DNA of 64,000 nucleotides from Paludibacter sp963678465 (GTDB lineage: Bacteria; Bacteroidota; Bacteroidia; Bacteroidales; Paludibacteraceae). Below are positions 1 to 9,640 of the stretch, piece after piece. The stretch lies in the NCBI GenBank assembly GCA_963678465.1, contig OY782858.1, positions 2,108,001 to 2,172,000 on the forward strand, written 5' to 3'. Numbering within the stretch: the first letter of the stretch is position 1; every line of letters starts with the position of its first letter. The notes below the pieces were generated by a model. That model was given only the letters and a program-made list of their open reading frames with translations. It did no database searches and was not told the DNA's origin. The position numbers were made by a program, and so were the translations under genes.

Positions 1-61
1 CACATAATCAAACAGATAACAAAACAAAAAACAAATAAAACAATAATAATGGGCGCATTGA

Positions 62-92
62 TTTGTAGTTTTAAAAAAAAGCCCTATCTTTG
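62..92 (+). promoter_or_regulatory. Promoter of the tRNA-Lys pair
   Basis: TTTG at 62-65, a 19-base spacer, then TATCTTTG at 85-92. This is an exact match to the Bacteroidetes -33/-7 promoter pattern (TTTG, TAnnTTTG). It lies 20 bases before the first tRNA-Lys. Confidence 0.75.
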
Positions 93-112
93 CAACCGCT
101 TTTAAAAAATCA

Positions 113-185
113 GATCTAGTAGCTCAGCAGGTAGAGCACATCCCTTTTAAGGATGGGGTCCTGGGTTCGAGCCCCAGCTGGATCA
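113..185 (+). tRNA. tRNA-Lys (anticodon TTT), copy 1
   Basis: The sequence folds into a 73-base cloverleaf. The acceptor stem is GATCTAG with CTGGATC, the anticodon stem CATCC/GGATG encloses loop CTTTTAA, and the T-arm contains GGTTCGAGCC. The anticodon TTT reads lysine codons. CCA is not encoded. The first of two identical tandem copies. Confidence 0.95.
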
Positions 186-216
186 CTACATTTTAAAAGC
201 AGCTAACAAAGTTGAT

Positions 217-289
217 GATCTAGTAGCTCAGCAGGTAGAGCACATCCCTTTTAAGGATGGGGTCCTGGGTTCGAGCCCCAGCTGGATCA
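217..289 (+). tRNA. tRNA-Lys (anticodon TTT), copy 2
   Basis: Identical in sequence to the copy at 113-185 and separated from it by 31 bases. There is no promoter-like sequence in the spacer, so both are probably cut from one transcript that starts at the promoter at 62-92 and ends at the terminator at 293-333. Confidence 0.95.
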
Positions 290-292
290 CTT

Positions 293-333
293 AAAAACCT
301 CTTTAATCGAATTAGATTGAAGAGGTTTTTTTA
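293..333 (+). terminator. Terminator after the tRNA-Lys pair
   Basis: An inverted repeat (AAAAACCTCTT...AATC with GATTGAAGAGGTTTTT) with a short AT loop is followed by a run of T. It lies three bases after the second tRNA. Confidence 0.85.
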
Positions 334-478
334 TTTTACTTTATTCCCGAACAGCAACTATAATTTTTACAACGCAAAAAAACTCTAAACACTCAACACA
401 AATTACATTATGCTAAATGTTTAAAGTTTTCCTTATAACACGACTATTAAAGTCTTCTCTGTACGACTCTACCGCCTA

Positions 479-844
479 TTAACTAATAATCATCTTGTGT
501 CCCTTGCCATGAAGGTTGACGATGTTTATTTTTTCGTCTTTGCTCAACAACTTGCGTAATTTACAGATATAGACATCCATACTTCTTGAAGTACGGAAAT
601 TGTCTTCTCTCCAAATAGTAGTTAAAATGTATTTGCGTTCCAAAAATGTATTGGCATTAGCTGCAAGCAATACAAGCAAATAAGATTCCTTTCCGGTAAG
701 CTTTACCGATTCATTTTTTGAAATTAGTAATCGTTTTTCAACATCGAATGTAAATGATCCGATTTTGTAGGATGGAACACTCATTAGAGCTTTCAATGTT
801 TCATCCAATCCAAGAAGAACGAGTTTTTCAGTTTCGATTTTCAT
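479..844 (-). CDS. RprY-like winged-helix DNA-binding protein lacking a receiver domain
   Basis: A 121-residue protein that consists almost wholly of an OmpR/PhoB-type winged helix (residues about 27-119). It has the transactivation loop (TIWREDNF), the recognition helix RSMDVYICKLRKLL and the wing NLHGKGHKMI. The wording closely follows the C-terminal half of RprY, the Bacteroidales response regulator. The phospho-acceptor receiver domain of about 120 residues is absent, and no receiver-like reading frame lies upstream. It could be a degraded rprY paralogue or a stand-alone DNA-binding protein regulated without phosphorylation. A lone -7 match (TATATTTG, minus strand, 1071-1078) is the only promoter candidate. 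Confidence 0.8.
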   Translation of the reverse strand: MKIETEKLVLLGLDETLKALMSVPSYKIGSFTFDVEKRLLISKNESVKLTGKESYLLVLLAANANTFLERKYILTTIWREDNFRTSRSMDVYICKLRKLLSKDEKINIVNLHGKGHKMIIS

Positions 845-1304
845 ATTCCTGTTTGTTTTTAGTGAGTTGTGATAGATAGTTTATTATTGCTTTTTATTTT
901 TTCTCTTGCTATAAAAAAAAAGATACGATACATTGTCAACAAAAGCTACGCGATTTACGCATCGAAACATTTGATGCTTAATGAACTGTATAACATAAAA
1001 CAGTTTGTTAAAAAGAAAGTTCAGATAAACTTTGACATTTTGTTCTTTTTTTTTAAAATTTAGTGTAAAACAAATATAAACTTTTCAATAATTAAGTTGT
1101 AACATCAGAAATCCATTAAAAATCAGCACTTCATATTATATTAACTTTTTTCTTATAACAATACAAATGACCATTTTGTTTTTTTTGCTAATAAAAAACA
1201 AAAAATTATAAATTAATCGTGCGCAGAAACTGTACTACTACAGAATTACACGAAACAAAAATCTCATAACTAGCTGATTATATTAAACGCAAACAAATTT
1301 ATTT
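845..1304. other. AT-rich intergenic stretch with no gene seen
   Basis: 460 bases of strongly AT-rich sequence between the winged-helix gene and the GH95 gene. A 64-codon plus-strand frame here (869-1063) has lysine/phenylalanine-rich low-complexity content and no promoter, and is not regarded as a gene. The minus-strand -7 match at 1071-1078 is the only regulatory candidate. Confidence 0.5.
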
Positions 1305-3767
1305 TCATATCGGTTTCAGAACATAGGTCGTATTCTTGGTGGTTTCAAATTCTATTAAATAAAAATCGTTTGGTACGCTGACCGATTTAAGCCCTCTTCC
1401 CTCCAGCTCCATAGCTTGTTTTGTAACAATACGGCAATACTTTCCGCTATTCGACCTGATTGTGGCACTTTTAAGCACCTGTCCGGCCCAATGCATCGAA
1501 ATATCAAAATTACCCCGCGCCTTAAGTCCCGCAACGCTACCTTCGCTCCATACAGAAGGCAATGCAGGAAGAAGCCGTATCTCTGTTTCGTCGGACTGCA
1601 ACAACATTTCGGCAACCGCAGCCGTTCCGCCAAAATTACCATCAATCTGGAAAGGCGGATGCGCATCGAACAAATTTGGATAAGTGCCACCTCCGGTTCT
1701 TTTGTTGGCTCCTTTATACTCATCCGGATCAACATACCTCAACAGTTCACGAAACATTTTATACGCCCTGTCACCATCACATAACCGAGCCCAGAGGTTA
1801 ATGCGCCAACCTTTGGACCAACCCGTTGTCTCGTCACCCTTTATCTCTAAAGTCACGCGTGATGCGTGCGCCAATTCAGGCGATTTCACAGGAGAGATGT
1901 GATTGCCCGGATGCAGTCCGAATAAATGGGACTGATGCCTGTGCTTAGGATCTTCATCTTTCCAATCGTGATACCATTCCTGCAAGCTTCCGTCGCTTCC
2001 GATCTGATATGGATATAAACGCGACAATGCACTGCCTACAGAATCGGAAAAAGCATTGTCGACTTTGAGAATTTTGGCAGCCATTAAAACCTGCGAAAAT
2101 AAAGTTCTTATCATTGCCAAATCGGCTGTTACGCCATACAAAGTCGAGCCTTTGAATCCATCGGGGGCAATGTACTTGTTTTCGGGCGAAGTAGAAGGCG
2201 AAGTAACAAGGTTTCCTTTACCATCGTCTACCAACCAATTTAAACAAAACTCGGCTGCACCTTTCATCAACGGATAGGCTTTCCGACGAAGAAACTCCTC
2301 GTCCATAGTAAACTGATAATGCTCCCACAGATGTGTACTTATCCAGGTTCCGCCCATATTCCAACAAGCCCAGGAAGGATCGCCTTCACCAAAATTCCCT
2401 ACCGGATTGCTCATTGCCCAAATATCGGAGTTATGCGCCAGACACCAACCTTTGCAGCCGTAGAAATTGCGGGCCGTAATAGCTCCTGTTTTCGACACAT
2501 TTTCAATAAACCCAAGCAACGGACGATGCATTTCGGATAAATTGCAAACCTCAGCCGGCCAATAATTTTCTTCTACATTGATATTTGTAGTATAATTACT
2601 GCTCCATGGCGGACGCATGTACGGATTCCAGATACCCTGCAAATTAGCAGGCACACCGGGAGTACGCGAACTCGAAATCAGCAAGTATCTTCCAAAATTA
2701 AAATAAAGCACTTCAAGCTGCTTATCCTCCTTACCTGTTGCATACCGTTTCAAGCGTTCGTCGAGTGGCAATTCCGGAGCTGTAGAATTACCAAGCCAAA
2801 GAGACACTCTATTGAAATAGGTCTGGTAATCGGCCACATGATGCTCACGCAATTTATTCAATTGTTTTTTAAATGCACTTCTCATATTTACTGTAGCCTC
2901 CGCTACATCGTCGAGCCCCTCGGTAGCCGGATTTTTATCAAACCCATTAAAGCTAGTGGCAATACTTACATAAACAACAGCTTCAGTTGCATTCCTTACA
3001 CCAATCGTTGTGTCAGTTTGAACAACCGACCCACCCTTATTTTTTATCTTATAAATAGTGGTAAATCGGGTACCCCGTTGCTGATCGAAAACCACTGCAT
3101 CTTTCTCCTTGGCCACATAACTTGGCTCAGCATGAACGGGCGCATTTCCACGAGCTGTTAAAGTTTTGTTTTTTACACTAAGGTTATAATTCAACTGACT
3201 ATTGAACCGCACATCGAAATTCAATGCTTTCTTTTTATCGGATCTAATTTTGACAATAAGCACTTTATCGGGATACGAAACAAAATACTCACGTTCGAAG
3301 TTTACTCCATCAACCTTGTAATTCACTTTTGAAATTGCATTTCGCAAATCAAGTTCACGTCGGTACTCAGTATAATCACCCACATGATTAAAATTGATTA
3401 AAAGCATCCCGAGCGGCGCATAGGACTGCGAAAAAGACCCCTGCAATTTTTTATTTAGTTGCTCTGCAAGTGCATAATTTTCATTTCGAAGCGCTTCGCG
3501 AATGGCCGGTATATTTTTCCGAGCCTCAGGCTGCATATCAGCATTCACCGGCTCTCCTGTCCAAAGTGTAGCATCATTCAGATAAATCTTTTCAACTCCG
3601 GGCGAACCGAACACAGTAGCTCCCAACTTGCCATTTCCGAGCACAATTGCTTCTTCAAAAAACTGAGCAGGCTTATTGAACAATAGTTGGTCTGCGCTTG
3701 CGGAGTACAAAGAATGAATGGATGCCACCACAAACACAGCAATTGTAATTAGATTTACCTTTCTCAT
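1305..3767 (-). CDS. Glycoside hydrolase family 95 (alpha-L-fucosidase/galactosidase type), secreted
   Basis: GH95 enzymes invert alpha-L-fucosyl (sometimes alpha-L-galactosyl) linkages in xyloglucan, pectin or host glycans. From the start chosen here (820 residues) there is a signal peptide, then the N-terminal beta-domain (FNKPAQFFEEAIVLGNG..., YLNDATLWTGEP), then the helical catalytic barrel. Visible active-site counterparts of the characterised family are N395/N397 (NINVEENYWP), E529 (general acid, TSPENKY) and D709 (QIDGNFGG). The frame stays open to 3842, but a promoter (TTTG-N19-TATATTTG, 3862-3832) shows that the far upstream Met is not transcribed. The start is therefore Met at 3767, or 3776. 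It stands alone, not in a SusCD locus. Confidence 0.93.
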   Translation of the reverse strand: MRKVNLITIAVFVVASIHSLYSASADQLLFNKPAQFFEEAIVLGNGKLGATVFGSPGVEKIYLNDATLWTGEPVNADMQPEARKNIPAIREALRNENYALAEQLNKKLQGSFSQSYAPLGMLLINFNHVGDYTEYRRELDLRNAISKVNYKVDGVNFEREYFVSYPDKVLIVKIRSDKKKALNFDVRFNSQLNYNLSVKNKTLTARGNAPVHAEPSYVAKEKDAVVFDQQRGTRFTTIYKIKNKGGSVVQTDTTIGVRNATEAVVYVSIATSFNGFDKNPATEGLDDVAEATVNMRSAFKKQLNKLREHHVADYQTYFNRVSLWLGNSTAPELPLDERLKRYATGKEDKQLEVLYFNFGRYLLISSSRTPGVPANLQGIWNPYMRPPWSSNYTTNINVEENYWPAEVCNLSEMHRPLLGFIENVSKTGAITARNFYGCKGWCLAHNSDIWAMSNPVGNFGEGDPSWACWNMGGTWISTHLWEHYQFTMDEEFLRRKAYPLMKGAAEFCLNWLVDDGKGNLVTSPSTSPENKYIAPDGFKGSTLYGVTADLAMIRTLFSQVLMAAKILKVDNAFSDSVGSALSRLYPYQIGSDGSLQEWYHDWKDEDPKHRHQSHLFGLHPGNHISPVKSPELAHASRVTLEIKGDETTGWSKGWRINLWARLCDGDRAYKMFRELLRYVDPDEYKGANKRTGGGTYPNLFDAHPPFQIDGNFGGTAAVAEMLLQSDETEIRLLPALPSVWSEGSVAGLKARGNFDISMHWAGQVLKSATIRSNSGKYCRIVTKQAMELEGRGLKSVSVPNDFYLIEFETTKNTTYVLKPI

Positions 3768-3831
3768 ATTATCCATTTGCCTTTCAAGAATTGAATTTAA
3801 AACAAAAAGAAAGCAACACTGTATTTTTTTA

Positions 3832-3862
3832 CAAATATACAAAACTTTAAAGTATTAACAAA
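3832..3862 (-). promoter_or_regulatory. Promoter of the GH95 gene
   Basis: Read on the minus strand: TTTG (3862-3859), a spacer of exactly 19 bases, then TATATTTG (3839-3832). It matches the Bacteroidetes consensus fully and rules out the upstream start at 3842. Confidence 0.75.
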
Positions 3863-3973
3863 ACTTTATTGTACAAACTAACATCTCATATGTATGAATT
3901 AAACAATGAGCTACAAGAAAAATTCAACTCTGCTTTTTAATTCAATGTCGAGCATTCAAACAAACAAAGTAAA

Positions 3974-4011
3974 AACCGTTTTACCCCAAATATGGTTGAG
4001 GTAAAACGGTT
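3974..4011 (-). terminator. Terminator of the sdhCAB operon
   Basis: A perfect 12-bp stem (AACCGTTTTACC with GGTAAAACGGTT) lies 46 bases after the sdhB stop. On the minus strand it is followed by TTTTTAC. Confidence 0.8.
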
Positions 4012-4057
4012 ATAAAACTTATTTTTAGATTTACTAACCTTTTATCAAAAGGAAAAT

Positions 4058-4813
4058 CTAATCCTTGAATTTAGCGGCTAAAAATTCGCGATTCAAACGT
4101 GCAATGTGCGAAATAGAAATTGCCTTCGGACATTCAGCTTCACAAGCTCCTGTGTTCGTGCAGTTTCCAAAACCCAACTCATCCATTTTAGCAACCATTA
4201 CTTTGGCACGATGTGAAGCCTCGACTCTACCTTGCGGTAACAATGCCAACTGGCTTACTTTGGCTGCAACGAAAAGCATGGCAGAACCATTTTTACAGGC
4301 AGCAGCACAAGCACCACAACCGATACATGAAGCAGCATCCATAGCTTCGTCGGCATACACTTTCGAAATTGGAATTGCGTTACCATCAGGGACACCACCA
4401 GTGTTAACTGACACATAGCCACCTGCCTGAATAATTTTATCGTAAGCTCCACGATCTACCATCAAATCTTTGATAATAGGGAAAGCTGCCGAACGCCAGG
4501 GCTCAACTGTAATGGTTTCACCGTCCTTGAAACGGCGCATATGTAACTGACAAGTAGTGGTTTCACCATCCAAACCATGTGGATGACCGTTGATATACAA
4601 ACTACACATTCCGCAAATTCCTTCGCGACAATCATGATCGAATGCAATAGGTTCTTTACGTTCTTTTACTAATTTTTCGTTCAATACGTCCAACATTTCA
4701 AGAAATGAACTGTCGGTAGACACATTGTCCATTTTATAGGTCACAAATTCGCCTTTGGCTTTCGGACCGGCCTGACGCCATATTTTAAGCGTTACATTTA
4801 TACTTTTTTCCAT
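4058..4813 (-). CDS. sdhB: Succinate dehydrogenase/fumarate reductase iron-sulfur subunit
   Basis: This subunit carries electrons between the flavoprotein and the membrane cytochrome b/quinone site. All cluster ligands are visible: the [2Fe-2S] set C62, C67, C70 and C88 (CREGICGMC), then C163-x2-C166-x2-C169-x3-C173 and C218, C224 and C228 for the [4Fe-4S] and [3Fe-4S] clusters. At 251 residues the length is normal. It is the last gene of sdhCAB, 21 bases after sdhA, and is followed by a terminator. In fermentative Bacteroidales this complex usually runs as a fumarate reductase ending the succinate/propionate route; the direction here is inference. Confidence 0.96.
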   Translation of the reverse strand: MEKSINVTLKIWRQAGPKAKGEFVTYKMDNVSTDSSFLEMLDVLNEKLVKERKEPIAFDHDCREGICGMCSLYINGHPHGLDGETTTCQLHMRRFKDGETITVEPWRSAAFPIIKDLMVDRGAYDKIIQAGGYVSVNTGGVPDGNAIPISKVYADEAMDAASCIGCGACAAACKNGSAMLFVAAKVSQLALLPQGRVEASHRAKVMVAKMDELGFGNCTNTGACEAECPKAISISHIARLNREFLAAKFKD

Positions 4814-4834
4814 GATTCTTTAAATAGTTTGAAG

Positions 4835-6832
4835 TTACGCTTTATAATTACGTTGTTGACGGTGAATAAATTCATAATCCAACGCTTCTTTAAGCAATGT
4901 TGGCTCTTCTCCTTCGCCATTGAATTTCCAGCACGAAGCGAATGAGAACTCTTCGTCGTTACGAAGCGCTTCTCCTTCGGGAGTCTGGTATTCTTCACGG
5001 AAGTGACCTCCACATGACTCTTCGCGCATCAATGCATCACGAGCCATCAATTCTCCAATTTCAATAAAATCGGCAACACGTAGTGCTTTTTCAAGCTCAA
5101 CATTCAAGTCGCTGCTTACTCCGGGCACATAAACTCTTGTCCAGAATTCGTTACGAATGGCTTTAATTTTTTCTAAAGCTATCTGTAAACCTTCTTTGTT
5201 GCGTCCCATTCCTACAAAATCCCACATAACCAATCCTAATTCGCGGTGGATAGAATCTACTGATTTATCTCCCTGAATTTTCATGATTTTTTCTATTTTT
5301 TCCTGAACAGCTTTTTCTGCTTCTGTAAACTCGGGTAGATCAGTGCTCATGCGAGGTACCTGAATTTGATCGGCCAGGTAATTCTGAATAGTATATGGTA
5401 ATACAAAATATCCATCAGCCAATCCCTGCATCAATGCAGAAGCTCCCAAACGGTTAGCACCGTGGTCGGAGAAATTTGCTTCACCAATACAGAACAATCC
5501 TTTTACCGAAGTCTGTAGTTCGTAATCAACCCAAACTCCACCCATAGTGTAGTGAATAGCTGGATAAATCATCATCGGTGTTTTATATGGATTTTCGTCA
5601 ACTATTTTTTCGTACATCTGGAAAAGGTTTCCGTAACGAGCACGAATAGTGTCTTCACCTAAACGTTCGATGGACGAAGAGAAATCAAGATAAACAGCCA
5701 AACCGGTGTTACCAACACCAAAACCGGCATCGCAACGTTCTTTAGCTGCACGGGAAGCTACGTCACGGGGAACAAGGTTACCGAAAGCAGGGTAACGACG
5801 TTCCAGATAATAATCGCGTTCATCTTCTTTCAAGTCGGTTGCTTTTTTCTTTCCTGCACGGATAGCTTCAGCATCTTCTTTTTTCTTTGGCACCCATATA
5901 CGTCCGTCGTTACGAAGCGATTCCGACATCAAAGTCAGTTTCGATTGGAAATCACCATGAACCGGAATACAAGTCGGGTGAATCTGTGCATAAGCCGGAT
6001 TTGCAAAATACGCTCCTTTTTTATACATCTGAACAGCTGCCGAAGCATTCGAAGTCATAGCATTTGTCGAAAGGAAGAATGTATTACCATATCCACCTGT
6101 ACCAACAACTACTGCATGAGCGAAGAAACGTTCTGTTTTTCCGGTTACAAGGTTACGGGCAATAATACCACGTGCACGACCATCAACAACAACAACGTCC
6201 AACATTTCGTAACGTGAGTATAATTTCACAGCACCTTTACCAATCTGACGACTCAATGCTGAATAAGCTCCTAACAATAACTGTTGTCCGGTTTGTCCTT
6301 TTGCGTAGAATGTACGCGACACCTGAGCACCTCCAAACGAACGGTTATCTAACAAACCTCCGTATTCGCGGGCAAAAGGAACGCCCTGAGCTACGCATTG
6401 GTCAATAATATTGTTTGATACTTCAGCCAAACGATAAACATTGGCCTCGCGGGCACGGTAGTCACCACCTTTTATTGTATCGTAAAAAAGACGGTAAACA
6501 GAGTCACCATCGTTTTGATAGTTCTTAGCTGCATTGATACCTCCCTGTGCTGCAATGGAGTGAGCACGACGGGGTGAATCCTGAATACAGAAATTCAATA
6601 CATTAAACCCAAGCTCAGCAAGCGATGCAGCTGCCGAAGCTCCGGCTAGTCCGGTACCAACAACAATAATATCGAGACGACGTTTATTGGCGGGGTTTAC
6701 TAATTTTTGGTGAGCTTTATAATTGCTCCACTTCTCGGCTAATGGTCCCGCAGGAATTTTAGCATCTATTTTTGTCGCGTCTACCACAGTAGATTCTTCA
6801 TTCTTTGCCATAATATACTTCTGTTTTTTCAA
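4835..6832 (-). CDS. sdhA: Succinate dehydrogenase/fumarate reductase flavoprotein subunit
   Basis: The catalytic FAD subunit interconverts fumarate and succinate at the cytoplasmic membrane face. It has a Rossmann FAD motif VVGTGLAGASAAASLAELG near residue 57, the FAD-linking segment HSIAAQGGINAA, and an active-site Arg in VPRDVASRA. The 665-residue length fits the Bacteroidetes/epsilon-type enzyme. Two starts are possible: Met at 6832, or Met at 6811 (MAKNEE). The family normally has only a short N-terminal extension before PLAEKW, so 6811 is quite plausible. It lies 8 bases after sdhC in the same operon. Confidence 0.96.
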   Translation of the reverse strand: MKKQKYIMAKNEESTVVDATKIDAKIPAGPLAEKWSNYKAHQKLVNPANKRRLDIIVVGTGLAGASAAASLAELGFNVLNFCIQDSPRRAHSIAAQGGINAAKNYQNDGDSVYRLFYDTIKGGDYRAREANVYRLAEVSNNIIDQCVAQGVPFAREYGGLLDNRSFGGAQVSRTFYAKGQTGQQLLLGAYSALSRQIGKGAVKLYSRYEMLDVVVVDGRARGIIARNLVTGKTERFFAHAVVVGTGGYGNTFFLSTNAMTSNASAAVQMYKKGAYFANPAYAQIHPTCIPVHGDFQSKLTLMSESLRNDGRIWVPKKKEDAEAIRAGKKKATDLKEDERDYYLERRYPAFGNLVPRDVASRAAKERCDAGFGVGNTGLAVYLDFSSSIERLGEDTIRARYGNLFQMYEKIVDENPYKTPMMIYPAIHYTMGGVWVDYELQTSVKGLFCIGEANFSDHGANRLGASALMQGLADGYFVLPYTIQNYLADQIQVPRMSTDLPEFTEAEKAVQEKIEKIMKIQGDKSVDSIHRELGLVMWDFVGMGRNKEGLQIALEKIKAIRNEFWTRVYVPGVSSDLNVELEKALRVADFIEIGELMARDALMREESCGGHFREEYQTPEGEALRNDEEFSFASCWKFNGEGEEPTLLKEALDYEFIHRQQRNYKA

Positions 6833-6840
6833 TTTTGTGG

Positions 6841-7542
6841 TTAGATAATCCAGTTAGTTCCCCCACCCAACAAAAAGTAAACGGGAATAGAGATAAACAT
6901 TAAAATAATAAGAGTAGCAATTACATTAGAAACAACTTTTACTCGTGGCAACCAGGTTCCGTTATTTAAGCCAAGCGATTGCAAAGCACTCCATACACCG
7001 TGAGTAAGGTGTAACCACAAAGCACAAAGCCATACAATGTAAACGATTGAATAAACAGGCTGACTGAAATAATACTGTATCCAATAAGCACCGTTAGCGG
7101 CATTGGCAAGTAATTCTTCTTCAACATGTCCTCCCAGTTTGTGGGTAATTTCAACAAGCTGCATTTTAGCCCAGAACTGATAAAGGTGCAGAACCATAAA
7201 ACCAAGAACGATAGCACCCAAAACAAGCATGTTTTGAGAAGCAAAACTTACACCTTCCTGCTTTTTAGTCACAGCATAGCGTACGTTTCCACGTGCCTTC
7301 CGATTCTGAAAAGTCAGATACAAGGCATAAAGGATATGCACTACAAAACCAATTGCCAACACTTTGGTTCCGACCAGAGCATACCAGTTAGCACCCAAAA
7401 ACTCGCAAATCATGTTATACGCCTCCTGCGAAAACAACACAACGAAGTTCATAGTGCCATGAAACAGTAAAAACAATACGAGGAAAACCCCCGTAATACT
7501 CATAATGAGCTTTCGCCCAATCGATGAATCAATTAACCACAT
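6841..7542 (-). CDS. sdhC: Succinate dehydrogenase/fumarate reductase cytochrome b subunit
   Basis: A 233-residue membrane protein with five hydrophobic segments, of the single-subunit diheme cytochrome b type found in Bacteroidetes. It anchors SdhAB and exchanges electrons with menaquinone. Candidate heme-ligand histidines sit in the helices (FHGTMNF, VVHILY, LHLYQF, LHLTHGVWS). First gene of sdhCAB, with a promoter about 100 bases upstream. Confidence 0.93.
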   Translation of the reverse strand: MWLIDSSIGRKLIMSITGVFLVLFLLFHGTMNFVVLFSQEAYNMICEFLGANWYALVGTKVLAIGFVVHILYALYLTFQNRKARGNVRYAVTKKQEGVSFASQNMLVLGAIVLGFMVLHLYQFWAKMQLVEITHKLGGHVEEELLANAANGAYWIQYYFSQPVYSIVYIVWLCALWLHLTHGVWSALQSLGLNNGTWLPRVKVVSNVIATLIILMFISIPVYFLLGGGTNWII

Positions 7543-7643
7543 AGAATTTTGTTTTAGTTAGTATTTTTGTTGTATTAATTCTTTTTTTAAATTATTGAAA
7601 AACAAGACATTAATCAAAGTACTCAGTTTTCTCAAAAGTCACA

Positions 7644-7674
7644 CAAAATTACTAAATACTTTCAATATAACAAA
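7644..7674 (-). promoter_or_regulatory. Promoter of sdhCAB
   Basis: On the minus strand TTTG (7674-7671), exactly 19 bases, then TAATTTTG (7651-7644). This predicts a 5' leader of roughly 95 bases. The rest of 7675-7930 is AT-rich and holds no gene. Confidence 0.7.
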
Positions 7675-7930
7675 TAATTACTGAAATTTTTCCGTAATCA
7701 GAACAAAGCAAATCAATGAAAATAATTTATATTTTTTTGCACTTTGAATATCATTAGTTTATAGATATTTATTGAAATAAATCCAAAATAAATATAAATT
7801 CAAAATCGCAGTAAATATACATAATTTTTGAATACAAACAGAGCTTTGCATAATATCAGGCCTCAAAAAAACAAAGCAAATAAGCAAAAAGAACAGAACT
7901 ACAAATCTCAGGGACGCTCTTGTACAAAAA

Positions 7931-7959
7931 AAAACAGCTTAATATTATTAAGCCGTTTT
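7931..7959 (-). terminator. Terminator of miaB
   Basis: A 12-bp stem with one mismatch (AAAACAGCTTAA with TTAAGCCGTTTT) and loop TATTA. On the minus strand it ends in a long T run, 34 bases past the miaB stop. Confidence 0.8.
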
Positions 7960-7992
7960 AAAAATCGTACAATTTAGTAAAGCAAAAATAAA

Positions 7993-9360
7993 TCACTCCA
8001 CAACCTCACCAATGAGTGTAGCCGAAGTCGAAGTCATAATTTTTACTTTTATAAATTCACCAATATGTCGTCCTTCGCGGGGAAAAACAACCATCTTGTT
8101 TTGCGAAGTTCGTCCGGACATTTGTTCTTTTGAGCGTTTCGAAAAACCTTCCACCAACACTTCGTACACTTTGCCAATATCGTTGTGATTACTTTCCTTT
8201 GCAATTTCGTTTTGCAACGCAATAATTTCGCTCAGTCGACGTATTTTCACTTCCTCAGGCACATCGTCGGTCAGACGCTTAGCTGCCACAGTGCCGGGTC
8301 GCTCAGAATATTTAAACATAAAAGCCAGATCGAAACGCGCTTCACGCATCAGGTCGAGCGACTGCTGATGATCCTCTTCTGTTTCGCCCGAAAAGCCGCT
8401 GAATATATCGGTACCAATGGCCACGTCGGGAATCAGGCGGCGCATGGTCTGCACACGATCCAGAAACCATTCACGGGTATATTTGCGGTTCATGGCTTTA
8501 AGTACATTGTTGCTACCCGACTGCACAGGTAAATGTATAAACCTGCAAATGTTCGGATATTTAGCCATTACCTCTATGGTTTCGTCGGTCATATCTTTAG
8601 GGTGCGGCGACGTAAAGCGGATACGCATATCGGGCACCATTTCGGCAATCATACTCAACAGTTTCGGAAAATCAAACACAGTCCCATCTTCGGCTGTATA
8701 TTTATATGAATTTACCGTCTGACCAAGCAGCGTCACTTCTTTATAATTTTTAGCTTCCAAATCGCGAATTTCATTCAGAATACTCTCCACTTCGCGGCTT
8801 CTTTCGCGGCCACGGGTATATGGCACAATACAATAAGTACAAAACTTATCGCAACCACGCATAATGGAAACAAAACCAGAAATAGACTTACCGATACGCG
8901 TGGGAAGCACATCCTTGTAAGTTTCGGTTTTCGAAAGTTCCACATTAATGGCCTTTTCACCCTGTTCCACACTATTAATCAGGTTAGGTATGTCCAGATA
9001 GGCATCGGGCCCCACCACAATATCTACTTTATGGTCGGTAATCAGCTCGTCTTTTACACGTTCGGCCATACAACCAATTACCCCCACAATCATACCTTTG
9101 TTCTTTTTCTTCATCGCATTGAGCTGTTGCAGGCGATGAATCACTTTCTGCTCGGCATTGTCGCGCACCGAACAGGTATTTACAAACACAGCATTGGCTT
9201 CACCTATATTTTCAGTAAGTTCGAAACCATCCATTTCCATGATCGAGGCCACTACCTCGCTATCGGCCACATTCATTTGGCAGCCATAAGTTTCAATAAA
9301 GAGTTTTTTGTCGTTCAGCGCGGATTTAGAGTCCGGAGAAGCAACAGATTTTTCGTTCAT
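7993..9360 (-). CDS. miaB: tRNA-2-methylthio-N6-dimethylallyladenosine synthase
   Basis: A radical-SAM methylthiotransferase that adds the methylthio group to i6A37 of tRNAs reading UNN codons. The N-terminal UPF0004 domain binds the auxiliary [4Fe-4S] cluster through C27, C63 and C97. The radical-SAM motif is C170-x3-C174-x2-C177 (GCDKFCTYC). A C-terminal TRAM domain (about residues 385-455) binds tRNA. At 455 residues it is standard length. YGCQMNVADS at the start is typical of MiaB rather than RimO or MtaB. Monocistronic, with its own promoter and terminator. Confidence 0.96.
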   Translation of the reverse strand: MNEKSVASPDSKSALNDKKLFIETYGCQMNVADSEVVASIMEMDGFELTENIGEANAVFVNTCSVRDNAEQKVIHRLQQLNAMKKKNKGMIVGVIGCMAERVKDELITDHKVDIVVGPDAYLDIPNLINSVEQGEKAINVELSKTETYKDVLPTRIGKSISGFVSIMRGCDKFCTYCIVPYTRGRERSREVESILNEIRDLEAKNYKEVTLLGQTVNSYKYTAEDGTVFDFPKLLSMIAEMVPDMRIRFTSPHPKDMTDETIEVMAKYPNICRFIHLPVQSGSNNVLKAMNRKYTREWFLDRVQTMRRLIPDVAIGTDIFSGFSGETEEDHQQSLDLMREARFDLAFMFKYSERPGTVAAKRLTDDVPEEVKIRRLSEIIALQNEIAKESNHNDIGKVYEVLVEGFSKRSKEQMSGRTSQNKMVVFPREGRHIGEFIKVKIMTSTSATLIGEVVE

Positions 9361-9390
9361 ATTCTTTTCTTTTATGCATTAAATAACATA

Positions 9391-9420
9391 CAAAGGTACA
9401 TTTTCTATTTAAATCACAAA
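9391..9420 (-). promoter_or_regulatory. Promoter of miaB
   Basis: On the minus strand TTTG (9420-9417), 18 bases, then TACCTTTG (9398-9391), about 30 bases before the miaB start. Confidence 0.65.
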
Positions 9421-9640
9421 AACTCATTCACTTAACAAAATTTAACTATCAAATTGTTTTAAGCACACTTATTTAATTATGAACCATTTAGATAATACAT
9501 AGAAAAGCATTGATGTTTAAAACAATAAAAAGAAAATATTTATTTATAAAAAACATTTGCACAGAATAAAAAAAGTATGCAAATTTGCAGAGTAAACAAA
9601 CAGATAAATTTTTCATAGTTAAGGTTTAGGTTAAAATGTG

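Noticed and set aside
869..1063. 64-codon plus-strand frame
   Set aside because: Low-complexity AT-rich translation, no promoter, no family resemblance.
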